A DNA stretch of 11,061 nt from positions 1 to 11,061 of the forward strand of contig PKWC01000244.1 of the NCBI GenBank assembly GCA_003131925.1. Direction: 5' to 3'. The notes beneath the pieces are model-generated. The model was not told the DNA's origin, did not search any database, and worked only from the letters and a program-made list of their open reading frames with translations. A program made the translations under genes and the position numbers. Positions 5,312 to 11,061 of this stretch are shown piece by piece. The stretch's first letter is position 1. Each line of letters starts with the position of its first letter. This DNA is from Alphaproteobacteria bacterium (GTDB lineage Bacteria; Pseudomonadota; Alphaproteobacteria; Micropepsales; Micropepsaceae).

Positions 5312-6871
5312 TCAGTTGAATCCGGTGATGCCGGGATACCAGGCGATGTTGCCGGCGCCCTTGCTGGGATCCTTGATATTGCTGGTAGTCATGTCCCAGC
5401 CGTCGTTGGAAAAGGAGGTCCCGCTGTTAACGTCGCCGACAAACCCTCCGACTAAGAAGAAACCGCCAGTTCCGACATTGACAGTCCCGTAAGACACGGA
5501 GTCGTTGACAGTGGTGTTAGCAAACCCGATGGCGCCTCCGCAAAAGCAATTGGGTCCGCCGGAGACAGCGCCGGTTGCGACGGTCGCGTCAACGGTGCCG
5601 CCCGAGTCAGTGGCGCCCATAAGGCCGCCCAGGTATTCGCTGCCGTCACCGTTCGCCGTAACGGAACCGGAGGCGCTGGAATTCGATAGAGTGCCGTTGC
5701 CTGAGTTATATCCGATAAGGCCGCCGCCATCGCCCCCGCCGTTCAATGTGACTGCTCCGGTTGCGAACGTGTGGTCGATCGGGTGGTTCGATGACACGAA
5801 CTCGCCGATCAGCCCGCCGGTAAGAGCTGCACCCAACTGTTGGACCGTTGCCGTGACTGAACTCAACGCATAGGAGTACTGAACGCTGCCGTCGTTAGTA
5901 GCTTGGCCAACCAATCCGCCTGCGTAACATATGCTGTAGGTGCCGGTGTTGGTCGAGACGCTGACGGAGCCTCCGGCATGCGAATAGGTTATCTCGCCTT
6001 CGTTTATCCCCACGAGCCCGCCAATGTAGCAGTAGTCTCCGCTGCTCACGACGAGGCCGATATCTCCATCGAAGGAATTTGAGAACAAGGTGCCCTGGTT
6101 GTCATCCACCAGCCCGCCAACGACGGAATTCCCATTGATCTGCAGTTTCGTGGATGTGAGCCTCAGATTCTCGATGTTGGCCGTCTGCGTAGTTTGCTTG
6201 AACAGCCCTGAGCCCTGACTGCCCTCCTGGCTTTCCACCACATGCAGGCGGGAGATCGTGTTGCCCAGGCCTTCGAAATTCCCCTGGAACGGCGTCGGAA
6301 TTGGCGAATGCGTGTACTTGCCGTCGTGCGTGGCGTTGTAGCCCGCAGCGAGCGCGTAATCGCCGGCCGGATTGTCCGCAATATAGCGCGCCAATGCCGC
6401 GAGAGTGTTCACGAGCGTGTAGGCTTGCCCGTTGATCGAAAGCGGCGCCGAAAGGTTGGCGAAGGTCAGCCTTGCCGTCGCCGTCGGTCCGAAGGAGAGC
6501 ATGCCGCCGCCTCCGCTGGCATTGTATATGAGTTGGACCGGTCCGGGACCCGTATCCGAAATCATGTGATTGATCGTAAGGTTCCCGATTGCCTCGAGCG
6601 TCAGGCCGAAAGTGCTGCCCCAGCTGAACGGTGCGTTGCTCACGATATCCGGCGCGGCGGCGTTCGTTCCGACGGTGACGTTTTCCTGCGCCAGCATCCT
6701 CGTCAGGTCGCCGATGTTCAGATAGGCCGTGGAGGCGGTCGGCGCGCAGACGCCACCCGAACACTGCATGTTCAGGGTCTTGTGCCCGGAAATAATGACT
6801 TGGGCTTGCGCCGTCTGCGCGATCACGATCATTCCGGCCAACGCAGTGAGGCCGTAGCAAATGGCTTTCAT
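5312..6871 (-). CDS. Secreted GLUG-repeat protein (adhesin-like)
   Basis: The 519-residue protein starts at ATG 6871-6869 with GGGGAG about 6 bases upstream; the frame is open to 7027, but that extension lacks a signal. A signal peptide covers residues 1-23 (ending AQTAQA). Residues about 30-200 are a beta-rich segment with FHA-like flavour (NLTINHMISD; LNIGDLTRML), followed by FEGLGNTISRL at 199-209. From about 250 to 480 there are eight imperfect GLUG units, each starting GGL(V/I)G or a variant (252, 284, 318, 352, 384, 415, 445, 475), typically followed by SY/S-x-A-xG-x-V. GLUG repeats are known from secreted adhesins and some extracellular proteases. The protein ends GWDMTTSN...WYPGITGFN and has no autotransporter barrel or LPXTG-like anchor, so how it is retained is unknown. 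The gene is monocistronic, between repeat copies 5 and 6. Confidence 0.85.
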   Translation of the reverse strand: MKAICYGLTALAGMIVIAQTAQAQVIISGHKTLNMQCSGGVCAPTASTAYLNIGDLTRMLAQENVTVGTNAAAPDIVSNAPFSWGSTFGLTLEAIGNLTINHMISDTGPGPVQLIYNASGGGGMLSFGPTATARLTFANLSAPLSINGQAYTLVNTLAALARYIADNPAGDYALAAGYNATHDGKYTHSPIPTPFQGNFEGLGNTISRLHVVESQEGSQGSGLFKQTTQTANIENLRLTSTKLQINGNSVVGGLVDDNQGTLFSNSFDGDIGLVVSSGDYCYIGGLVGINEGEITYSHAGGSVSVSTNTGTYSICYAGGLVGQATNDGSVQYSYALSSVTATVQQLGAALTGGLIGEFVSSNHPIDHTFATGAVTLNGGGDGGGLIGYNSGNGTLSNSSASGSVTANGDGSEYLGGLMGATDSGGTVDATVATGAVSGGPNCFCGGAIGFANTTVNDSVSYGTVNVGTGGFFLVGGFVGDVNSGTSFSNDGWDMTTSNIKDPSKGAGNIAWYPGITGFN

Positions 6872-7273
6872 GCGACTCCCCACTTGGCCCGGGCCGACAC
6901 AGGAAATCCTCGCCGGCCCTGAGGGCCTGAGGAAAATATTACTCCTCGAAACCCGCGCTGTCATGGGCAATCGCCATCCACTTGTGCCGGCACGGCCATG
7001 GTGCGCTGCGAAAAACGGGCACCTCACGGAGGGGATTCGGCGCCACTTTCTGGGCCGAAAAATCCTCTTTCAGAGCGCGCGGACTGCGACAAGCAGCCAG
7101 TTCTCATTTCTATCCTGTCCGGTGCACCGGAGTCGAAGCTGTACATAGCGGGTGCGCTCACAGATGCATCATCTGCTTGCCAAGCTCTTCCAGCATGTCA
7201 GGATCTATTTCTGGCAAAAACCACGGCTATCTGGAGCAGCGGGGAATGCGGAGGGGGTACGAGTCGGGACTCG
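6872..7273. other. Intergenic region between GLUG gene and HExxE protein gene
   Basis: It contains repeat copy 6 (7081-7128) and the promoter region of the GLUG gene, in which I see no clear boxes. Close to the right edge a minus-strand frame (7226-7158) reads PWFLPEIDPDMLEELGKQMM then HL and stop; it looks like a real protein C-terminus but is preceded directly by TAG and has no start, so it may be a gene remnant. A short GAGGA...TCCTC hairpin lies around 6929-6950. Confidence 0.45.
7081..7128 (-). repeat. 48-bp interspersed repeat, copy 6
   Basis: Core CCAGTTCTCATTTCTATCC on the plus strand, identical to the consensus, then TGTCCGGTGCACC. TCCGGTGCACCGGA (7118-7131) is a perfect 14-base palindrome in this copy. 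The minus-strand frame starts M-R-T-G-C-L-S but continues (Q-S-A-R...) to 28 codons before stopping. It lies about 210 bases upstream of the GLUG gene. Confidence 0.9.
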
Positions 7274-7289
7274 TTACTGTCCGGGACAG
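7259..7289. terminator. Two adjacent palindromes at the 3' end of the HExxE gene
   Basis: ACGAGTC-GG-GACTCGT (7259-7274) and CTGTCC-G-GGACAG (7277-7289) are perfect inverted repeats on either side of the stop codon (7274-7276). The second encodes the last residues of the protein. The loops are very short and no T-run follows, so a conventional terminator is uncertain; a cruciform or protein-binding site is possible. Confidence 0.35.
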
Positions 7290-8359
7290 ACATTCGACTC
7301 GTCGTTCTGGAAGCTCAGCCAGCTGTTGACAGACCTGCTGCGCGGTGCGCCGAAGTAACCCAGGAACTCCAGCGACTGCAGATTGTAGGTGAATCCCTTG
7401 AGCGTGTATGGGTAAGCGCCGTAGTTGGGCTCGTTTATCAGCGGATCGCCAACTTCGAGAACTTTGCTGTTCGTGCAATTCACGGCGTTGCCGACGAAGG
7501 GATCGTCGAGCCATTCGCCGACTTCATGCGAGAGCATCGATACGTCCTGCGAGAACGATCCAACCGCATCCACGTATGTCGCATACGCATAGGTTTGCCC
7601 GCCTGGCGCGCCGCCATACGCAGCGTGATAGCCACCGACGCAACACCCGTTCTGCGTCAGGAAGATGTTGAAGGTGATGAAGATTGGCAGCACGCCAGGA
7701 TTAATCTGGCTGCCGAGATTCTTAATGAATGTCTGCAGTTTGCTGTCGAACGCGCTGAGAGTCATGATTCCGACTTTGCCTGCGCCGAACGGGTTGTTCT
7801 CGACCTTGCCTTGGGCCGGGGTAACGACGATGGTTTGCAGCGGGAGCTCCTTCGGAGCGCCAAGCAAAATGTGATAATTGGTGTTCGTGCTGACGGCGGA
7901 CCAGAAATTTCCACGCTGGAACGCGTCGATGTACTGTGTGTCGCCGAGATTGACCCCGCCCTGGACGAAGGTGATGCCGCGTTTGAAAATTGGCGAAGCC
8001 ATAATGTTCTGCGTGACTGTGAGGCCGTTCGCCACGATTTTCCCGTCCGGGTTGAACTTCAAGTTCCCGTTGTCCACGCCATACTCCATCCTGATGGGTA
8101 TCAGCACCACGGGAATCGTTGTCGACGTGTTGTTCGTATTCGGGTTCGCTCCTACCATGGTGTAGGTCACGGTCTTGTGGGTCAGGTCCGTGAAGCTGCC
8201 GGTCCATTGCGTAAGCGAGGCGCTGGGATTGTGGGGAGCCAGACTGTAATGGTTCGCCACCGTGACGGACCTCGGCCTGGGCTGATTTTCCGCAACTGCC
8301 GACACGGGCAGAAGGCCGGCCAACGCGAGCAACGATAACTGCGCAATTTTGGACATCAT
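7274..8359 (-). CDS. Secreted protein with HExxE metalloprotease-like motif
   Basis: The 361-residue protein starts at ATG 8359-8357 (a second ATG follows directly), with GGAG seven bases upstream. The frame is open to 8473, but that extension is basic and lacks a signal. A signal peptide covers about residues 1-23 (LSLLALAGLLPVSAVA). The body is beta-rich and Asn/Thr-rich (TNTNYHILLG; NPNTNNTSTT). The most telling segment is LSHEVGEWLDDPF at 276-288, containing H278-E279-x-x-E282 and D285/D286. LEVGDPL follows at 301-307, with C294 between them and a CC pair at 239-240. A histidine-glutamate helix followed by a downstream acidic residue suggests a zinc site, as in HExxH-type peptidases with Glu in place of the second His. 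The assignment is by motif only; peptidase activity is not shown. Four or more cysteines (239, 240, 295, 358) could form disulfides after export. Neighbours do not suggest a pathway. Confidence 0.8.
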   Translation of the reverse strand: MMSKIAQLSLLALAGLLPVSAVAENQPRPRSVTVANHYSLAPHNPSASLTQWTGSFTDLTHKTVTYTMVGANPNTNNTSTTIPVVLIPIRMEYGVDNGNLKFNPDGKIVANGLTVTQNIMASPIFKRGITFVQGGVNLGDTQYIDAFQRGNFWSAVSTNTNYHILLGAPKELPLQTIVVTPAQGKVENNPFGAGKVGIMTLSAFDSKLQTFIKNLGSQINPGVLPIFITFNIFLTQNGCCVGGYHAAYGGAPGGQTYAYATYVDAVGSFSQDVSMLSHEVGEWLDDPFVGNAVNCTNSKVLEVGDPLINEPNYGAYPYTLKGFTYNLQSLEFLGYFGAPRSRSVNSWLSFQNDESNVCPGQ

Positions 8360-8554
8360 GGAATTTCTCCGCCCGCAGACCGGGAAGTTCTCGATAGAAA
8401 ACCGACTACGCAGCCGTCCCTTGGTTGAATATGGGCGGTCTCGTGCTCGCGCGGTCGACATACATCGTCTCATGCAAGTGCTTACAACAAGTTAGGCTGC
8501 TCACTACAAATGCGAATTCGTGTGGGAGAAATACTCGGCACTGTGGGGTTGCGT

Positions 8555-8579
8555 CCTACAGGAACGTTTAATCTGTAGG
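8555..8579. promoter_or_regulatory. 7-bp perfect stem-loop upstream of HExxE gene
   Basis: CCTACAG (8555-8561) and CTGTAGG (8573-8579) are exact inverted arms around an 11-base loop; the stem can extend by a G-T and a G-C pair. No T-run follows. It lies about 195 bases upstream of the minus-strand gene start, far for an operator, so its role is unknown. Confidence 0.35.
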
Positions 8580-8666
8580 GCTGCGTCTGTCAGGTCGCGG
8601 AGCCGATCAGGAAACCGCCTGAGGAAAGGGATAGAGTGCGACCGGCCACTCATTCCGCTGAAACCC

Positions 8667-8714
8667 GGATTGCGATCAGCAACCAGTTCTCATTTTTATC
8701 CTGTCCGGTGCGCC
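8667..8714 (-). repeat. 48-bp interspersed repeat, copy 7
   Basis: Core CCAGTTCTCATTTTTATCC on the plus strand, then TGTCCGGTGCGCC. The minus-strand frame is shortened to M-R-T-G-C-stop because Trp TGG is TGA here. It is the last copy; none is found in the core operon to the right. Confidence 0.9.
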
Positions 8715-8826
8715 GCGTTGGTGTCCGCCTCTGTTGAAATGATCGTATGCAGTATTTTCAGTGCTTTTCCCCGTACTGAGCCGGTTGAATCTTGAGGCCG
8801 CAGCAAAACATCGCCTCGCCGAACTG

Positions 8827-9426
8827 TTAACGCTTGCGCGATGTTGGACGAGTTTTCTTTTTCGTTGCGCCCCGCGGCCAGAGGAAATTTTCAACGCGGC
8901 GGAGGTCGCGGTCGAGCTGCGCCATTGTTTTTCCCATTTCGTCATCATCGGCCAGCCAGAGCGGCATCGCGCGCGCGATCATGCCGGCAAGGATCACCGC
9001 CCGAATTCGCAGCGCGGGACCCGCATCCGCTTCGCCCAGTGCGAGAATCCATTCCGCTGCGGCGACGAATTCGCGCCGCGCGCCTAAAAGCGCCGGCGGA
9101 TCCCGGCTGAGGCCATTGGTGAGCGCGCGCATCGCCTTTTTGCGGGGCTTCTGCAACCCAAACCATGTCATGCACACATCGAAGGTGCGGTCGCGCGCGC
9201 TCTGCGATTCGCGGTCGGGCCGGTAGCGCCGCGCCAATTCGCCGGAAAGCCGGCGCAGCATGACGCCCAGCAGCGCGGGTTTTGAAGGCGCAACCTCAAG
9301 GAGCTCGGCGGCTGGAATCTTTGCGGCGCGCGCGACGGAAACGAGCGTGAGATCAGCCCAGCTGCTTTCGGCGAGCAATCTGAAGGCTGCGTCGGCGAGG
9401 CGAGTTTGCGGATCGGGTTTCGGCAT
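8827..9426 (-). CDS. TetR-family transcriptional regulator
   Basis: The 199-residue protein has an N-terminal helix-turn-helix domain (about residues 7-55): TRLADAAFRLLAESSWADLT, then VSVARAAKIPAAELLEVAPSKPALLGVML. This follows the TetR layout, although the recognition helix is atypical (usual 'Y.YF.sK..L' is replaced by LEVAPSKPALL). The C-terminal ligand or dimer domain is helical and includes MPLWLADDDEMGKTMAQLDRDL (about 155-176), a shape also seen in COQ9-like members of the superfamily. The tail is very basic (GATKKKTRPTSRKR). ATG at 9426-9424 follows GAGGTAGGG at a fairly long distance. It begins 22 bases after the proC stop codon, so it is probably the last gene of the proC operon. 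Its target genes and ligand are unknown. Confidence 0.8.
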   Translation of the reverse strand: MPKPDPQTRLADAAFRLLAESSWADLTLVSVARAAKIPAAELLEVAPSKPALLGVMLRRLSGELARRYRPDRESQSARDRTFDVCMTWFGLQKPRKKAMRALTNGLSRDPPALLGARREFVAAAEWILALGEADAGPALRIRAVILAGMIARAMPLWLADDDEMGKTMAQLDRDLRRVENFLWPRGATKKKTRPTSRKR

Positions 9427-9448
9427 CGTGCAACCCTACCTCAATCCG

Positions 9449-10291
9449 TCATCCCTCGTCTTCACTTCGCAGCTGCAACGCCCGGGCGCGCGCAGCCTCT
9501 ACCGCCCCTGCGATCAGTTTCGCGAGCGCAGATCCTTCCATCAGCACGCGGAGCGCAGCTTCCGTCGTGCCACCCGGGCTCGTCACGTCGCGGCGCAGCG
9601 CTTCGGCGTCCCGCGAATCCGCATCGAGCAGGGCGCCGGTGCCGGAGATCGTCGCGCGGGCAAGACGGCGGGCGCTTTCCGCGGGCAGGCCCTCGGCTCG
9701 CGCCGCGCGTTCGAGACTCTCCACGAGAAGGAACACATAGGCCGGCCCCGAGCCTGATATCGCCGTCACGGCGTCGATGAGGCCCTCGCGCTTTACCCAT
9801 AGTGTTTCGCCCAGCCCCGCGAGCAGGGATTGCGCATGCGCTCGGGCATTGGCGCTCACGTTTTTCGGTGCATACAAAGCGGAAATGCCGCGGCCGATCG
9901 CGCCGGGCGTATTCGGCATCGCACGAGCGATCAGGGCTTCCCTGCCCCATGCCCGGCGAAGCGTGGATATGCCGGTGCCCGCCGCTATCGACAGCATCAA
10001 TGCGCCGGACTTTGCGATCGGTGCAAGGCGGCGCGCCTCGGTGCGCAGCTTCTGGGGCTTGAGCGCGACGACACAGGCGGTGACAGGCAAATGCGCCGCG
10101 TCCTCGACGCTCCTGTAGAGAATTATGCGATTCCGCCGCGCGAAATCTTCAACGGCGGGATGCGGCGCGGGCTCGATCGCCGCGAGCGGCTCTATACCCT
10201 GAGCGACCCAGCCCTTGAGGAGCGCGCTGCCCATCCGGCCTGCGCCCACGAGCAGCGTGACGCCCGCGGCGCGCTTAAGCTTGGCCGGCAC
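9449..10291 (-). CDS. proC: Pyrroline-5-carboxylate reductase
   Basis: This 280-residue cytoplasmic enzyme makes the last step of proline synthesis, reducing 1-pyrroline-5-carboxylate with NAD(P)H. The Rossmann nucleotide-binding motif is G16-x-G18-x-x-G21 in VGAGRMGSALL. Further family marks are ALKPQ (76-80), MPNTPGAIGRG (125-135), ISGSGPAYVFLLVESL (178-193) and the C-terminal signature DVTSPGGTTEAALRVL (235-250). Length is normal for the family (about 270-280). The start is GTG at 10291-10289, overlapping the end of the upstream ybjN-like gene by 17 bases, which implies translational coupling. The earlier internal ATG (codon 20) would destroy the Rossmann motif, so GTG is preferred. Confidence 0.95.
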   Translation of the reverse strand: MPAKLKRAAGVTLLVGAGRMGSALLKGWVAQGIEPLAAIEPAPHPAVEDFARRNRIILYRSVEDAAHLPVTACVVALKPQKLRTEARRLAPIAKSGALMLSIAAGTGISTLRRAWGREALIARAMPNTPGAIGRGISALYAPKNVSANARAHAQSLLAGLGETLWVKREGLIDAVTAISGSGPAYVFLLVESLERAARAEGLPAESARRLARATISGTGALLDADSRDAEALRRDVTSPGGTTEAALRVLMEGSALAKLIAGAVEAARARALQLRSEDEG

Positions 10292-10775
10292 ACTCGAGAA
10301 CGGCAGCCGCGACGGCTTCCTCAGCCGTCTTGCCGCCCCAGAGGACGAACTGGAACGCCGGATAGTAGTGTTCGCAGGCTTCCACAGCGAGATTGAGCAG
10401 GGCTTCGCATTGGGCAGCGCTGGCGCGCGCGTCCGGAAAAATCATCGAATGGCGGAAGACGAGCGCGCCCTCGTCGGAAAACAGATCGAAATGTCCGATC
10501 CACAGTTTGGCATTGATGTACATGAGCAGCGAGGCCATCTCGCTGCGCCGCGCGGTTTCCACCCGCATGTCGAAGGCGGAGGAAAGATGGAGCGATTGCA
10601 TGTCTTCGCGCCAGGTGAAGCAGAAATGATGGTCGCACCAGCGCCCGGCCACCGAGAGATTCAGCTCGTCGCGCCCGCTGCGCTCGAAAGGCCAGCCATG
10701 GTCTTCCACCGACTGCTCGAGCATGTCGAGCGGATGGAACTCGACGACCGATTCTTCCTGCTGGGCTAAGCTCAT
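10275..10775 (-). CDS. YbjN-domain protein
   Basis: The 166-residue protein starts at ATG 10775-10773 with AGGAG seven bases upstream; the frame is open to 10832 but the upstream part has no signal. It is a soluble alpha/beta protein matching the YbjN (type III secretion chaperone-like fold) family found in many alphaproteobacteria: HPLDMLEQSVEDHGWPFER at the N-terminus, then ARRSEMASLLMYINAKLWIGHFDLF (76-100), which is the family's most conserved stretch, and FRHSMIFPD (107-115). No catalytic residues are visible; YbjN proteins are thought to help protein folding or act in stress and motility regulation. It overlaps proC by 17 bases and follows the ubiK-like gene after a 115-base gap, on the same strand. 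This order is common in alphaproteobacteria, as I recall. Confidence 0.85.
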   Translation of the reverse strand: MSLAQQEESVVEFHPLDMLEQSVEDHGWPFERSGRDELNLSVAGRWCDHHFCFTWREDMQSLHLSSAFDMRVETARRSEMASLLMYINAKLWIGHFDLFSDEGALVFRHSMIFPDARASAAQCEALLNLAVEACEHYYPAFQFVLWGGKTAEEAVAAAVLECAGQA

Positions 10776-10890
10776 CCGCGAACTCCTGGATGTTGGTCGG
10801 CAAAACGAAGCAGCTTGGGGCCAACCTGACACAAGATTTTGTGGTTCGACAAGAGTCCGACCCTCAACCAGTTTGGGGTCTTCGCTCCAT
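10776..10890. promoter_or_regulatory. Gap between ubiK-like and ybjN-like genes
   Basis: The 115 bases may hold a promoter for ybjN-proC-tetR. A short CACAA/TTGTG inverted pair lies at about 10831-10844. TTGTCG near 10850 is a weak candidate for a -35 box on the minus strand. Nothing is convincing, and simple read-through from the ubiK-like gene is equally possible. Confidence 0.25.
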
Positions 10891-11061
10891 TCACAGCTTT
10901 GACGGTGCCTTCGCGGCGCGCGGCGGGGCGGCCGGATTTGCTTGCGCCTCGAGGACGGCGATCCGCGCTTCGAGCCACTCGTTCTCGCTGCGCGCCTTCG
11001 ATGCCATCGCTTTCACGGCGTCAAACTCTTCGCGCGGCACGAAATCCATGTCCGCGACAAT
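10891..11061 (-). CDS. ubiK: UbiK/BMFP-family accessory factor, C-terminal part
   Basis: The last 56 codons and stop (TGA at 10893-10891) are in the window; the start lies beyond the right edge. The sequence reads DFVPREEFDAVKAMASKARS, then ENEWLEARIAVLEAQ, then an Ala/Pro-rich tail ending AKAPSKL. 'V.R.EFD......ARSENE.LEARI..LEA' is the coiled-coil end of the BMFP (YqiC/UbiK) family, small membrane-associated trimeric proteins. In Enterobacteria UbiK helps ubiquinone synthesis under air. Family membership is well supported by this coiled-coil motif; the exact function in this organism is inferred. Confidence 0.75.
   Translation of the reverse strand: MVADMDFVPREEFDAVKAMASKARSENEWLEARIAVLEAQANPAAPPRAAKAPSKL

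Larger units (their letters stand above)
8360..8826. other. Intergenic region between secreted-protein gene and TetR gene
   Basis: No gene can be supported. It holds a hairpin at 8555-8579 (CCTACAG...CTGTAGG), repeat copy 7 (8667-8714), and about 110 bases of plain sequence up to the TetR stop codon. The HExxE gene promoter should lie in 8360-8550. This is also the border between the repeat-rich accessory segment and the compact core operon. Confidence 0.5.

Noticed and set aside
6102..6922. Long frames on both strands within the GLUG gene
   Set aside because: They are out-of-frame shadows of the GLUG gene, Arg/His-rich, without domains.
7158..7226. Short minus-strand frame PWFLPEIDPDMLEELGKQMM followed by HL
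   Set aside because: It looks like a real C-terminus but is only 22 codons, preceded by TAG and without a start; kept as a possible remnant and not as a gene.
6998..8338. A 446-codon plus-strand frame opposite the HExxE gene
   Set aside because: It overlaps repeat copy 6, has shadow-like composition and no ribosome-binding site; the minus-strand product has a signal peptide and motifs.
313..8714. Plus-strand open frames translating the 48-bp repeat (peptides such as QFSFLSCPVH or SSHFYPVRC)
   Set aside because: The same DNA is read in different frames in different copies and none has a convincing start, so these are artefacts of the repeat rather than a protein motif.
313..8714. CRISPR array
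   Set aside because: Copies are 150 to 2660 bases apart, separated by whole genes, with no regular spacers and no cas genes.
313..8714. Integron attC sites
   Set aside because: The cassette-like layout is suggestive, but the GTTRRRY/RYYYAAC ends and the imperfect palindrome of attC are missing, and no integrase is in the window.

Overview
The window looks like part of a chromosome from a GC-rich alphaproteobacterium. The best evidence is the right-hand end (about 8.8-11.06 kb), where four minus-strand genes run ubiK-like (cut by the window edge), ybjN-like, proC and a TetR-type regulator. They are short, closely packed and partly overlapping, with the feel of a stable core locus. The genus cannot be fixed from the sequence alone.

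The left 8.7 kb is different. It is a loose row of single genes with long gaps. From left to right it holds: the N-terminus of a secreted GloVer-type repeat protein (minus); an uncharacterised protein, possibly HEPN/AbiU2-like, inside a pair of 24-bp inverted repeats (minus); a small gene split by an in-frame amber codon (minus); a small membrane-protein gene also cut by an amber codon (plus); a secreted cupin (minus); a secreted HAF-repeat protein (plus); a secreted GLUG-repeat protein (minus); and a secreted protein with an HExxE metalloprotease-like motif (minus). At least five of these carry a signal peptide, so the segment is mostly a collection of envelope or extracellular proteins with no shared pathway that I can see.

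The most striking feature is an interspersed 48-bp repeat present seven times (313, 2973, 3124, 3981, 5197, 7081, 8667), always in the same orientation and always in gaps between genes, plus one degenerate copy in the opposite orientation at 3058-3087. Nearly every gene or small gene group of the left segment is bounded by copies, and the copies stop where the core operon begins. Read on the minus strand, the repeat has an AGGA box, a five-base spacer, a start codon in six of seven copies, and a seven-codon frame Met-Arg/Gly-Thr-Gly-Cys-Trp-Ser-stop whose variation is partly at codon third positions. It may be a mobile or recombination-related repeat, a leader-peptide element, or both. The second unusual structure is the inverted-repeat-bounded 1.1-kb unit at 478-1601, which carries one gene and a terminator-like hairpin and resembles a small mobile, perhaps defence-related, cassette.
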